Assembly (NCBI GenBank): GCA_900544025.1
Contig: UQTM01000034.1
Span: forward strand, 1 to 33,614
Direction: 5' to 3'
DNA from: an uncultured Odoribacter sp.
GTDB taxonomy: Bacteria > Bacteroidota > Bacteroidia > Bacteroidales > Marinifilaceae
Length of the DNA stretch: 33,614 bases
Translations under genes and position numbers: made by a program
The notes under the pieces: generated by a model
Told to the model about the DNA's origin: nothing
The model's input: only the letters and a program-made list of their open reading frames with translations
The model's database searches: none
Part shown: in pieces, positions 24,545 to 32,012 of the stretch
How the letters are laid out: the number at the start of each line of letters is the position of its first letter
How positions within the stretch are numbered: position 1 is the stretch's first letter

Positions 24545-25294
24545 TTATATAGCGATCATCTTTTTCAGGTAGGCTTCGTTCAATAAATGTGTGGTTTGAA
24601 AGCAACCGTTATAGAATACAGCCCAGTTATTGAAAATACAGGGAATCTGTTTCGCTTTCTCGAGCGTATCGATTTCTATTAATCGAAGTGGGATATCGTT
24701 GTTTTCGCAATAGTTGTATATTTGCTCGATGCAGTTGGGTATGTAGGGACATTGTACGGTGTAGAATATGGTCAGTGCTTTTTCGTCGATCGTCTGGTGT
24801 TTGGCGTTAGCGTTGAAATGCGGCTTTGTACCGTCGAACGACAGAGCCAGTAGTTCATAATCTTCTCCGATGGTGTCTATGACCTGAAAGCCTTGTTTCT
24901 GCATGAATTTCTTGTCGGAAAGAAAGGGTTTTTTCTTTTTGGAGCTGATGATGCAAACGCCTGCTTTGTTTTGAGACCTGGCATCTTCTATGCAGGAGGC
25001 CAAGAGGGCCTGCCCGTACCCCTTGCCTTTATAGCTTCCGGATACCCATAGACAATAGATGTATAGGTAATTGTCGCCGGTTACAGGAACCCAGGCCTTT
25101 TCTAAAGGTGCATATTCAATGAATACTTTGCCTTGCACGTCGAGCTTGCGGAATATATGTCCTTCGGATATCCGGTCTGCCAGCCAGCGGCGTTTGTCGT
25201 TTACTCCTGTTTGATGCTTTTTGTCGGCGATTGCACAGCAAAGGTGTTCCTTTTCAAGGTTTTCACGTGTCAGGGTTATCATTTTTGTTTCCAT
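24545..25294 (-). CDS. yoaP: GNAT acetyltransferase with C-terminal YoaP thioredoxin-like domain
   Basis: 249 residues. Residues about 1-150 are a GNAT fold; the acetyl-CoA loop reads VSGSYKGKGYGQALLASCIEDAR (Q/R-x-x-G-x-G/A variant), followed by KKFMQKQGFQVIDTIGEDYELLAL. The C-terminal 95 residues (ALTIFYTVQCPYIPNCIEQIYNYCEN..., then IPCIFNNWAVFYNGCFQTTHLL) correspond to the YoaP domain, a thioredoxin-like unit in which C-P-Y-x-x-x-C replaces CxxC. The acetyl acceptor is unknown. It is the last gene of a minus-strand operon with the AraC and GyrI-like genes, so it may be induced by the same ligand. METKM start; an alternative ATG four codons on is possible. Confidence 0.85.
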   Translation of the reverse strand: METKMITLTRENLEKEHLCCAIADKKHQTGVNDKRRWLADRISEGHIFRKLDVQGKVFIEYAPLEKAWVPVTGDNYLYIYCLWVSGSYKGKGYGQALLASCIEDARSQNKAGVCIISSKKKKPFLSDKKFMQKQGFQVIDTIGEDYELLALSFDGTKPHFNANAKHQTIDEKALTIFYTVQCPYIPNCIEQIYNYCENNDIPLRLIEIDTLEKAKQIPCIFNNWAVFYNGCFQTTHLLNEAYLKKMIAI

Positions 25295-25308
25295 AGGGGG
25301 AGGATTGT

Positions 25309-25932
25309 TTATTGTACTTGAAAACGTAATATGGTTCGTAATTTTTCAGGGGTGGTTTTGCGCGCATCCGACAGGTAAATTTCCCGGTGGTCCATTCCTG
25401 TCCTTATCCGGCCCTGTTGTGCTGCGAAGATTTCCATTTGTGCAAAAGATTCGGCTTCCCGGTCGTAGCTTCCTATGTGCAGGGCTTGAACGCACAGGCC
25501 GTCTGTCATGTGTTCGAATTTTACCTGATCCCATAGCGGGTTCGCTTTTTTCTTTTTCACGTGCTCCAGTATTTCCTGTGCATATTCCTTTGAGACGGTA
25601 TCGGGTTGGCGTATCATCAGATTGAAAATCAGCGCATCTTTGTTCAATATGCCGTCAGGGGACAAAGGCGTGTCGTTTTCGAATTGCCACACTCCTTCCA
25701 GGGGATAGACGGTGTAATCCGGCTGTCCGGGAATATTTTTCTTTTTCAGATCCATTTTGACAGCGTAGGACAGTGTGTATAATGTACCGACATATTCTGC
25801 AAAAAAAGCATGGTTCGGATTTCCTTTTCCGGAGATGCAGAAATAATTGAATCCGGGAATTTCTATGACCTGCGGACATTCCGAAGGAGCATAGTAATTC
25901 TTTTCCTGTTTTCTCCATTCTTGTTTTATCAT
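25309..25932 (-). CDS. GyrI-like small-molecule-binding domain protein
   Basis: 207 residues, soluble, no DNA-binding part. The pattern (VIEIPGFNYFCISGKGNPN, YTLSYAVKM, YPLEGVWQF, then LCVQALHIGSYDREAESFAQM and HREIYLSDARKTTPEKLRTILRFQV) is that of stand-alone GyrI-like proteins, related to the ligand-binding half of SoxS/Rob-type and MerR-type regulators. Such proteins bind or hydrolyse hydrophobic, often toxic, compounds. It is 6 bp from the AraC regulator, which has its own GyrI-like domain, and 14 bp from the YoaP gene. A detoxification role is inferred. Confidence 0.85.
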   Translation of the reverse strand: MIKQEWRKQEKNYYAPSECPQVIEIPGFNYFCISGKGNPNHAFFAEYVGTLYTLSYAVKMDLKKKNIPGQPDYTVYPLEGVWQFENDTPLSPDGILNKDALIFNLMIRQPDTVSKEYAQEILEHVKKKKANPLWDQVKFEHMTDGLCVQALHIGSYDREAESFAQMEIFAAQQGRIRTGMDHREIYLSDARKTTPEKLRTILRFQVQ

Positions 25933-25938
25933 AGACTT

Positions 25939-26787
25939 TTATTTTATGGGGATATGTATTTTTGTGAGCAATTCCTCCCCGGTTGCATTCCGGGGATTGG
26001 TCAGGTATTCTTCATAAGCCAGGCCAAAACATAATTTGTCGCTGAAATTCAGGTTAATACAATTATACAGGTCTTGTAAGCCGGAATAGCTGCCTTTTAG
26101 AGTGTAAACGGCATATTTCCCTTCCCGCAGGCGGATCGTGCCGAATTCCCCCGTTGGCGTTTCCGGTTTTGGAATCGAGGCACAGGCATAAAAACGGCAT
26201 AGTCCCGGAACGGTCACATTCGGATCGTCGAAACTGATGCCGATGAAACGCGTGGATGCAGATAGTATTTGCCGGCTTTTCAGGAAACCGATCAGTTTGT
26301 TCCAGGCTGTTTCATAAAGTCGTTTATCGCCGTATTGTCCTAAAATCCTTATGTAAATCAAATCCAAAGCGGCTTCTTTGCAGATTTCGGGTTGAATTTC
26401 GTTGTATGTGTTTTTACTGTTTTGTATCTGTTCTTTCAGTCGTTCCCGAAGTTTATCCTTATATGTTTTGGGAGGTATGCCGAATTGTTTTTTGAATGCT
26501 TTGGAAAATGATTGGGGATTGTCGTATCCTACCGATACGGCTAAGTTTGCCAGGTTCATTTCTTCAGTTTGCATATACAGAACGGCGCGCTCGATGCGTT
26601 GTCTCGCCACATACGCAGCCAACGGCTCATCGAGTACCGATCTCATGATACGTAGCAGTTGTCGTTCCGATACATTGATTTGTGCGGCAAGTGTGCCAAT
26701 GGACAAAGGGGTGTGCAAGTTTGCACTGATGTAGTCGATCACCTGATTAATTTTTTGCCGATATATGTTTTCCGTGCTGTTTCGCAT
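25939..26787 (-). CDS. AraC-family regulator with GyrI-like effector domain
   Basis: 282 residues from ATG 26787. An N-terminal AraC HTH pair (about 8-112; first helix-turn-helix LSIGTLAAQINVSERQLLRIM, second NLANLAVSVGYDNPQSFSKAFKKQFGIPP), a short linker, then a GyrI-like sensor domain of about 150 residues ending LTKIHIPIK. This is the Rob/TetD-like order, DNA-binding first and ligand-binding last. The frame continues upstream to a TTG at 26808, but that codon is part of a TACCTTTG -7 box (26813-26806), so the true start must be the ATG at 26787 and the leader is only about 13 nt. It probably controls its own operon. Confidence 0.88.
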   Translation of the reverse strand: MRNSTENIYRQKINQVIDYISANLHTPLSIGTLAAQINVSERQLLRIMRSVLDEPLAAYVARQRIERAVLYMQTEEMNLANLAVSVGYDNPQSFSKAFKKQFGIPPKTYKDKLRERLKEQIQNSKNTYNEIQPEICKEAALDLIYIRILGQYGDKRLYETAWNKLIGFLKSRQILSASTRFIGISFDDPNVTVPGLCRFYACASIPKPETPTGEFGTIRLREGKYAVYTLKGSYSGLQDLYNCINLNFSDKLCFGLAYEEYLTNPRNATGEELLTKIHIPIK

Positions 26788-26805
26788 TTTCTTTGGGTCG
26801 ATGTA

Positions 26806-26813
26806 CAAAGGTA
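26806..26813 (-). promoter_or_regulatory. -7 box of the AraC-GyrI-YoaP operon
   Basis: TACCTTTG fits TAnnTTTG on the minus strand, 18 bp before the AraC start codon. The -33 is not well conserved, as expected of a regulated promoter. Confidence 0.55.
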
Positions 26814-26913
26814 GGTAATCCGTACAGATAAAATATTGTCCGATCCTGCCATTTTGTATTTTATGAAGATGATAAAAATGGGCCGAGCGGATGTTTATAG
26901 GATTCCGGAAGTG

Positions 26914-27582
26914 TCAGGAATCTTTGAATAGATGAATCAACCGGATGCGGTCGTTTATCTGGAAATGATTTTTTCGTGAGGTAATGATGCCGGTTTCCGC
27001 TATTTGCCCCAATACGCGTGAGAGAGCCGGGCGGCTTACTCCGAATAGGTCTGCGAGTTCCCGGTGGGTATGGGGAATGTCGAATGTGGTGCTACCGTTC
27101 CGTTGTGCCTGTTCGAGCAAGTATCCGGCTAATTTGCTTTTTATTGTTCCGAAACGGAGCAGGCGTACTCTGTCGGAAAGGAATTTACTGCGGTCGGATA
27201 TGCTTTGCATAAAGTTGTGCAATATTTTGACTTCCGTTTGGAGCAACCAGGTAAAATCGGCTCTGTGTATGGATATGATCTCTGTGTCGGTAACGGCGAT
27301 CACATCGACCGGCAGCGTATTATCTGTGGCATACAGGATTGCCGGAGCGATAGAACGCGGAGAGAATATTTCTTCTATCACAATATGGTCGCCTGCAAAG
27401 TTTATCATTTCTCCCCGGACGATTCCTTTGTCAATGATCAGTAGTGAGCGATAACTGTCGCCCTGTAAGGCGATGGTTTCTCCCGCTTTATAGGATTTGC
27501 TATGGAATTTTCCATTTAGCAGCGAATCTAATTCTTCGGGGGACACCCCTTTGAATATAGGACATTTGTATATTTCTTCCAT
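26914..27582 (-). CDS. Crp/Fnr-family transcription regulator, HcpR-like
   Basis: 222 residues: an N-terminal cyclic-nucleotide-type beta-barrel sensor (about 1-120, with KAGETIALQGDSYRSLLIIDKGIVRGEM), a long dimer helix (about 120-150) and a C-terminal winged helix with recognition segment TDRELADLFGVSRPALSRVL in pattern (here HTHRELADLFGVSR). No FNR-type cysteine cluster is seen. It is divergent from a ferredoxin-type gene and hcp remains, which is the arrangement of HcpR, the nitrosative-stress regulator that in Porphyromonas activates hcp. HcpR binds haem in some species; that is not shown by sequence here. Confidence 0.88.
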   Translation of the reverse strand: MEEIYKCPIFKGVSPEELDSLLNGKFHSKSYKAGETIALQGDSYRSLLIIDKGIVRGEMINFAGDHIVIEEIFSPRSIAPAILYATDNTLPVDVIAVTDTEIISIHRADFTWLLQTEVKILHNFMQSISDRSKFLSDRVRLLRFGTIKSKLAGYLLEQAQRNGSTTFDIPHTHRELADLFGVSRPALSRVLGQIAETGIITSRKNHFQINDRIRLIHLFKDS

Positions 27583-27685
27583 GTGTTTCCGGCTTTGGAG
27601 ACAGTTATTGTTTTATTGCTGTGACCGGCCATTGGAGGCTCGATAAAGGCGTTCTGTTACAAAATAAACGATAAAATAAGATCGG

Positions 27686-27703
27686 TTGTAACAGATGTTA
27701 CAA
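27686..27703. promoter_or_regulatory. Crp/Fnr-type operator before the ferredoxin-hcp operon
   Basis: TTGTAACAGATGTTACAA is a perfect 18-bp palindrome (two TTGTAACA-type half-sites around GA). A further half-site TGTTACAAAA lies at 27655-27664. The palindrome is centred about 43 bp before the expected start of the ferredoxin transcript, a class II activator position for Crp/Fnr proteins. Confidence 0.7.
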
Positions 27704-27724
27704 AGATAACGTAATCTATGGACT

Positions 27725-27732
27725 TATTTTTG
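27725..27732 (+). promoter_or_regulatory. -7 box of the ferredoxin-hcp operon
   Basis: TATTTTTG fits TAnnTTTG, 20 bp before the ATG. No -33 TTTG is present, in keeping with activator dependence on the palindrome upstream. Confidence 0.55.
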
Positions 27733-27751
27733 CCTAAAAAACAGATATTTA

Positions 27752-28573
27752 ATGAAACGTACTGTAATAAAAATCAATGAAAAACTTTGTAATGGCTGCG
27801 GGGTATGTATAAAAGGATGCCACGAAGGTGCTTTACAGTTGATTAAGGGCAAAGCGGTAATGGTAAGCGATCTTTATTGTGACGGCCTCGGAGCCTGTAT
27901 CGGTGAATGTCCGGTGGGAGCGATTGAATTTGAAGAGCGTGAGGCGGAACCTTATAGCGAGGAAGCTGTTATGGAACGTTTGATTCCTAAAGGGGAAGAG
28001 GCCATCCGGGCTCATCTGAATCATTTGAAGGAACATGGAGAAACTTTATTTTTCCAACAGGGAATCGATTATTTGAAACGGCATGGGATGTCGGTCGATC
28101 TTCAACCGAAACAACCGTTGGCATGCGGCTGTCCGGGGACTATGGCGCGGAGTTTTGAGGCTGTCTCTGTGGGAGGAACTTCGTTTCAGCCCTCCCGGCT
28201 CAGGCAATTCCCGGTGCAGATGCATTTGCTGAATCCTCAGGCCGGTTTTTTACAGGGGGCGGATTTGTTGCTGGCGGCAGATTGTACGGCTTTTGCAAGC
28301 GGTGAATTTCACAATCGTTTTTTGAAAGGGAAAATTTTGGCGATAGCCTGTCCGAAACTCGATTCACGTACGGAGGCCTATGCCGATAAATTGGTACAGA
28401 TGATCGATCAGGCTAAAATCAATACATTGACGGTACTTATTATGGAAGTTCCTTGCTGTGGAGGTTTACTGAGAATTGCACAGGCGGCACGTGAAAGAGC
28501 TGTGAGGAATATACCTCTGAAAGCCGTAGTGTTAACCGTTCAGGGAGAAGTAAAGAGTGAAGAATGGATTTAA
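27752..28573 (+). CDS. 4Fe-4S dicluster ferredoxin-type protein, hcp partner
   Basis: 273 residues. N-terminal ferredoxin with CNGCGVCIKGC and CDGLGACIGECP cysteine groups for two iron-sulphur clusters, about residues 12-58. The middle part (ERLIPKGEEAIRAHLNHLKEHGETLFFQQGIDYLKRHG) is helical; the C-terminal part has more cysteines (ACGCPG, AADCTAF, IACPKLD, PCCGG), possibly a further metal site. This family usually accompanies hcp in anaerobes and is thought to feed electrons to the hybrid cluster protein that detoxifies NO or hydroxylamine. It lies 22 bp before the hcp remains. The gene itself appears intact. Confidence 0.88.
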   Translation: MKRTVIKINEKLCNGCGVCIKGCHEGALQLIKGKAVMVSDLYCDGLGACIGECPVGAIEFEEREAEPYSEEAVMERLIPKGEEAIRAHLNHLKEHGETLFFQQGIDYLKRHGMSVDLQPKQPLACGCPGTMARSFEAVSVGGTSFQPSRLRQFPVQMHLLNPQAGFLQGADLLLAADCTAFASGEFHNRFLKGKILAIACPKLDSRTEAYADKLVQMIDQAKINTLTVLIMEVPCCGGLLRIAQAARERAVRNIPLKAVVLTVQGEVKSEEWI

Positions 28574-28595
28574 TTAATCAATAAAATAGAATGCT

Positions 28596-28824
28596 ATGAA
28601 CATGTTTTGTTTTCAGTGCCAGGAAACGGCACAAGGGAAAGGCTGTACCGTAAGGGTGTTTGTGGAAAGGTACCGCAAACCGTAGCTTTAATGGATTTAC
28701 TGCTTTATGCCGTAAGGGGAGGTGCTATTGTGAATCGTTCTTTACGGGAGAAGAGAGATGCCGATTCGGAATAGGGGGTATATCTACTGTCGATATCGAT
28801 ATGAAAAATTGGATAACAGCATAA
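28596..28824 (+). pseudogene. hcp: Remains of hcp (hybrid cluster protein), internally deleted and frameshifted
   Basis: Starts as Hcp: MNMFCFQCQETAQGKGCTVR, then one G is missing from a run near 28654-28656 (AGGGTGTTTGT for an expected AGGGGTGTTTGT), so the frame closes after about 31 codons. In the next frame the N-terminal part continues as VCGKVPQTVALMDLLLYAVR, then VNRSLREKR. At about 28757-28766 it jumps to another frame that reads FGIGGISTVDIDMK and ends at TAA 28822-28824, which is the C-terminal pattern of Hcp. Hcp is about 540-550 residues, so roughly 470 residues, including the hybrid-cluster domain, are deleted. The cysteines of the N-terminal 4Fe-4S cluster are still present. A terminator follows directly. 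An enzyme cannot be made from this copy. Confidence 0.85.
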
Positions 28825-28841
28825 TTGTTTCCATATTAGAG

Positions 28842-28865
28842 CCGCTTTTACGAAAGCGGTTTTTT
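28842..28865 (+). terminator. Terminator of the ferredoxin-hcp operon
   Basis: CCGCTTT and AAAGCGG form a 7-bp stem with TACG loop, followed by six T. It lies 18 bp after the old hcp stop codon. Confidence 0.88.
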
Positions 28866-28883
28866 AATTTTATAGTAAAAGAT

Positions 28884-29366
28884 ATGAGAGAAATCAGACG
28901 TAAAGACAGAGTTTTAGACGAGTTGCGGGCAAAAGAGTTGCTGGCAGAAGGAGAATACGGTTTTCTGGCTATGGTTAATGCAGACGGCGGCGGCTATGGT
29001 GTGCCGTTGAGTTATGTGGTGGCAGAAGGGGAGGAGGCTATCTATTTCCATTGTGCTCCGGAAGGGCATAAATTAATCAATCTGGATGCGGATAACCGGG
29101 TTACTTTTACAGTTGTGGGGCATACCCAGGTGATTCCCGGTCAATTCACTACAGCCTATGAATGTGTGATAGCGTTCGGACGGATAGAAAGGAGATTGCC
29201 CGAAACCGACCGTTTACGGGCTTTGCGGCTGCTGGTTGCAAAGTATAGTGCCGGGTTTGAGGAAATTGCGGAAAAATATATAAAAGGCTCGTTCGCCCGT
29301 ACGGAAATTTTGAAGTTAAATGTCGAGCATATAAGTGCTAAAGCAAAGAAAATTCCGTTTTTTTGA
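28884..29366 (+). CDS. NimA-like pyridoxamine 5'-phosphate oxidase-family flavoprotein
   Basis: 160 residues from ATG 28884. The pattern MREIRRKDRVLDELRAKELLAEGEYGFLAMVNADGGGYGVPLSYV, then IYFHCAPEGHKLINLDADNRVTFTVVG, is close to the NimA group of the PPOX split-barrel fold (FMN-binding). NimA proteins reduce 5-nitroimidazoles and give resistance to metronidazole in Bacteroides, but most relatives have other, unknown substrates. The frame continues upstream to an ATG at 28758, inside the hcp remnant and its terminator; the first 42 codons of that longer version are not protein-like, so the later ATG is correct. The start lies 18 bp after the terminator T-run, leaving little room for a promoter of its own. 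Confidence 0.88.
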   Translation: MREIRRKDRVLDELRAKELLAEGEYGFLAMVNADGGGYGVPLSYVVAEGEEAIYFHCAPEGHKLINLDADNRVTFTVVGHTQVIPGQFTTAYECVIAFGRIERRLPETDRLRALRLLVAKYSAGFEEIAEKYIKGSFARTEILKLNVEHISAKAKKIPFF

Positions 29367-29541
29367 AAGAGGGAGGACGGTTTTCATAGTAATAAATAAT
29401 TTGTAAATATTCTATTTCATATTGAATCATAGAATGTTAATGATGTCTTTCTGAAAATTTTAATTGGGAAAAGGAACAAATCCACTGTTTTTGCGTTTAG
29501 GCGATTAAAGAATAATTGGATTTGAAATTAAAATTTGAAAG

Positions 29542-30999
29542 ATGGCTAACAAGGTTTTAAAGCATGTTTCGACCTGGCAGCTGGCGTTAATGACTGCGGC
29601 GGCGGTTATTAGTCTGCGGGGATTGCCTATGATGGCACAAGAAGAATTGACCATGTTCTTCTACATTTTTTTCGCTACTTTTTTGTTTTTGATTCCTGCG
29701 GCGTTGGTGGGAGCTGAGCTGGGCAGTGCTTTTGCAAATAAAGGAGGCGGGGTTTATACTTGGGTAAAGGAGGCTTTTAATCAGCGGATGGGATTTGCCG
29801 CCATTTTTTTGCAGTGGATTCAGAATGTGGTTTGGTATCCTACGGTGTTGGGGTTTGCGGCGGCTTCTATCGCTTATATGATCGGTAGTCCCGCCCTGGC
29901 ACAAAACGGAGTGTTTGTAGGAGTGTTTTCGATTGTCGTGTATTGGTTTGCCACCTGGGTGACGTTAAAAGGAACTTCTATTGTTTCCAAGATAACCAGC
30001 CAGGGCTTTTTGCTGGGAACGGTGTTACCGGGAGTGGTGGTTATCGTTGTGGCGATTATATGGATGATCGGTAAGAATCCGGTTGCCTTCGAGCATATTC
30101 CGGCTTCTCTCGGGGAGATCGTAAAGGTGACTCCCGATCATGTCCACCCGCGTCTCTTTCCACATATCAGCGGGATGAGCGATATTGCTTTTTTGGCGGG
30201 TATCCTTTTGTTGTTTGCCGGGGTGGAAGTACACGCCGTGCATGCCCAGGAGATGAATAATCCACAGAAACAGTTTCCGGCCGCTATGTTTTTGGCCGCT
30301 TTAATTTCGTTCGGATTGTTTACTTTAGGATCTTTAGCTGTAGCCATCATCACCCCTTATGATCAGATTAATTTGCAGGACGGATTATTGATGACTTTTC
30401 AGGAAGTGTTCCGGCATTACAATGTGGAATGGCTTACTAATGTTATGGGATTGCTGGTGGCTTTCGGAGCTTTGGCCGGGGTGTTGTCCTGGATTTCAGG
30501 TCCCAGCCGCGGATTGCTCTGGACTGCGCGCGACGGGCAGTTGCCTGATTTTATGAAAAAGACCAATAAAAACGGTATTCAGATCAATATCCTGATCATT
30601 CAGGGATGTATCGTCTCTGTACTTTCTTCTCTTTATATGATCATGAGCGATGTCAGCGTGGCTTTCTTTTTGCTCAGTGCGCTGACTATCGGGTTATATC
30701 TTTTGATGTATATGATGATGTATGCTTCCGGGATTAAGTTGCGTTACACTCAGCCTGATTTGCCGAGAAGCTACCGGGTTCCGGGAGGAAATACAGGGAT
30801 GTGGCTGGTAGCGGGAATCGGTTTCCTGGCGGTGCTTTTTTCTTTTGCCGTGACATTCTTTCCACCTTCGCAGTTACCGGTGGGAAGCCCGGCATTTTAT
30901 ACGAGCCTGGTCGTTATAGGGACGGTTGTCTTTTTTGCCATGCCTTTTGTCATTAGTTTTGCGATGGATAAAAGGAAGCGAAAACAGGCTTCCCGGTGA
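29542..30999 (+). CDS. APC-superfamily amino-acid transporter, GadC-like
   Basis: 485 residues with about 12 membrane helices. The start (STWQLALMTAAAVISLRGLPMMAQEE) and the segment KGGGVYTWVKEAFNQRMGFAAIFLQWIQNVVWYP are those of the glutamate:GABA antiporter (GadC) group of APC transporters, which exchange or import amino acids across the inner membrane. LLFAGVEVHAVHAQEMNNP and SWISGPSRGLLWTARDGQLP are further family motifs. No glutamate decarboxylase, glutaminase or other partner is in the window, so the substrate is not defined. The C-terminus lacks the long plug seen in E. coli GadC. Single gene with its own terminator. Confidence 0.88.
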   Translation: MANKVLKHVSTWQLALMTAAAVISLRGLPMMAQEELTMFFYIFFATFLFLIPAALVGAELGSAFANKGGGVYTWVKEAFNQRMGFAAIFLQWIQNVVWYPTVLGFAAASIAYMIGSPALAQNGVFVGVFSIVVYWFATWVTLKGTSIVSKITSQGFLLGTVLPGVVVIVVAIIWMIGKNPVAFEHIPASLGEIVKVTPDHVHPRLFPHISGMSDIAFLAGILLLFAGVEVHAVHAQEMNNPQKQFPAAMFLAALISFGLFTLGSLAVAIITPYDQINLQDGLLMTFQEVFRHYNVEWLTNVMGLLVAFGALAGVLSWISGPSRGLLWTARDGQLPDFMKKTNKNGIQINILIIQGCIVSVLSSLYMIMSDVSVAFFLLSALTIGLYLLMYMMMYASGIKLRYTQPDLPRSYRVPGGNTGMWLVAGIGFLAVLFSFAVTFFPPSQLPVGSPAFYTSLVVIGTVVFFAMPFVISFAMDKRKRKQASR

Positions 31000-31007
31000 T
31001 TTAGAGG

Positions 31008-31037
31008 ATGGGCGTTGCATTGCAACGCCCATTTTTT
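31008..31037 (+). terminator. Terminator after the APC transporter
   Basis: ATGGGCGTTGC and GCAACGCCCAT form a perfect 11-bp stem with a 3-nt loop and a T-run. Confidence 0.92.
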
Positions 31038-31411
31038 GTATCGTTCCGGCGATGCTGTCGGTGTGGGGAACGTGTTTCGCTTGGTTTGTAAATGCCGGAA
31101 GCAAGGTAAAAACACGCCGGGAGTGTATGAAGGGGAAACGGATGTTTATAAAAATGGGAAAACAGCCTTCCTTGAGTTGATATTGATGAGGTGTGTATGT
31201 GTGTGCTTCTCCGTGTATGCCTCTTATTTTAAGTTCGCGGAGCAGGTATTTACTCCGGGAGGCTTGGAGAGAAAGCCGGGGGATTTGGCTGTTTTCCCGA
31301 AAAATTTATGGATAACAGAAAAAGCAACAGGAAACTTAGGCAGGCTATTTCTGCCGGAAGAAAATAGGACTGCAAAGCCTCCTGTTGTTTTCTATTTGCT
31401 TGAAAATATAA
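31038..31411. other. Gene-poor region, left part
   Basis: No supported gene. A plus-strand frame spanning 31015-31524 starts inside the terminator of the transporter and crosses the inverted-repeat structure; it shows no domain. CAACAGGA and TCCTGTTG near 31327 and 31380 are an inverted pair enclosing about 45 nt. Confidence 0.45.
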
Positions 31412-31474
31412 GGAGAAAAGTCCGTGGGCGATTCGTTGTGAATCGTGTTGAAGTAAATGCGCGGACTTTTTCCC
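31412..31474. repeat. Stem-loop structure next to the large inverted repeat
   Basis: GGAGAAAAGTCCGTG (31412-31426) pairs with CGCGGACTTTTTCCC (31460-31474) in about 14 pairs with one mismatch and G-U pairs. Inside, CGATTC and GAATCG (31429-31445) form a second hairpin. Confidence 0.6.
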
Positions 31475-31481
31475 ACTTTCT

Positions 31482-31623
31482 CCAACACAGGTTTCTCACG
31501 ACCTATACAAGACTCAGTGGGTAAGCCCGCGCTTGTCAATATATTATGGTATATACGACCTTTGAGCGCGAGCGTTACTGCACCCTCCCTGTCTTGTATG
31601 AATATTGTGAGAATTTGTGTTGG
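31482..31623. repeat. Large imperfect inverted repeat centred near 31552
   Basis: CCAACACAGGTTTCTCAC (31482-31499) mirrors GTGAGAATTTGTGTTGG (31607-31623), and ATACAAGAC (31505-31513) mirrors GTCTTGTAT (31591-31599). GTAAGCCCGCGCT (31521 on) mirrors the complement of AGCGCGAGCGTTAC (31565-31578). All pairs share one centre, so this is one structure with arms of about 60 nt. It resembles a miniature inverted-repeat element or a structured RNA. It carries no credible ORF. Confidence 0.7.
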
Positions 31624-31873
31624 CAGGGAAAGCAAAACGCTACGATAAATAAAAGAACTCAGGCAGCTATCTGCCTATTATCCCCCAAAGTAAATTAAAA
31701 ATTTTTTCATTCGCAATTTATTCTTTCTTTTCAGTAGGATTTTTTGTTTACAGAAAAACGACAAATTCATATTTATGAAAGATAAATTGTGAAATAATTA
31801 GGGGAAATTTTTGTTTTATGAGGTCGATTTATGAATCGGTTATAAAAATGTTGGGTTAGAGAGATTCGTTAAA

Positions 31874-31890
31874 CCATTCATAATGAATGG
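31874..31890. promoter_or_regulatory. 17-bp palindrome upstream of ahpC
   Basis: CCATTCAT-A-ATGAATGG is perfect, centred about 90 bp before the expected transcription start. It could bind a peroxide regulator, but it does not match the E. coli OxyR site. Confidence 0.4.
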
Positions 31891-31941
31891 ATATATGATT
31901 TGTCTATATGTAGATAAAATCATTCGATAGAAAATATTGTT

Positions 31942-31968
31942 TATATCAATAAAATTGATATATTTTTG
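31942..31968 (+). promoter_or_regulatory. ahpC promoter with an overlapping palindrome
   Basis: The -7 box TATTTTTG (31961-31968) fits TAnnTTTG; a TTG at 31937-31939 is a fair -33. The spacer is filled by the perfect palindrome TATATCAAT (31942-31950), AAA, ATTGATATA (31954-31962), a position that would let a Fur/PerR-like repressor block RNA polymerase. Confidence 0.55.
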
Positions 31969-32012
31969 TAAGGCGAATAAGAAATATCAATAATCATTTA
32001 AATACAAAAACA

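Larger units (their letters stand above)
31624..32012. other. Region before ahpC
   Basis: No gene. A small hairpin AGGCAG-CTAT-CTGCCT lies near 31668-31683. The right part is AT-rich and holds the ahpC control region listed separately. Confidence 0.5.

Noticed and set aside
28758..28883. Longer version of the NimA-like protein starting at 28758
   Set aside because: The first 42 codons overlie the hcp remnant and its terminator; family similarity starts exactly at the later ATG.
31345..31635. 96-codon minus-strand frame and 169-codon plus-strand frame across the inverted repeat
   Set aside because: Both run through the repeat arms and the plus-strand frame also starts in a terminator; no domain or start signal supports either.
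31300..31660. Possible RNase P RNA, tmRNA or 6S RNA in the structured region
   Set aside because: GAGAAAAGTCCG resembles the RNase P start only superficially; the other conserved RNase P blocks and any tmRNA tag or tRNA-like ends are missing.
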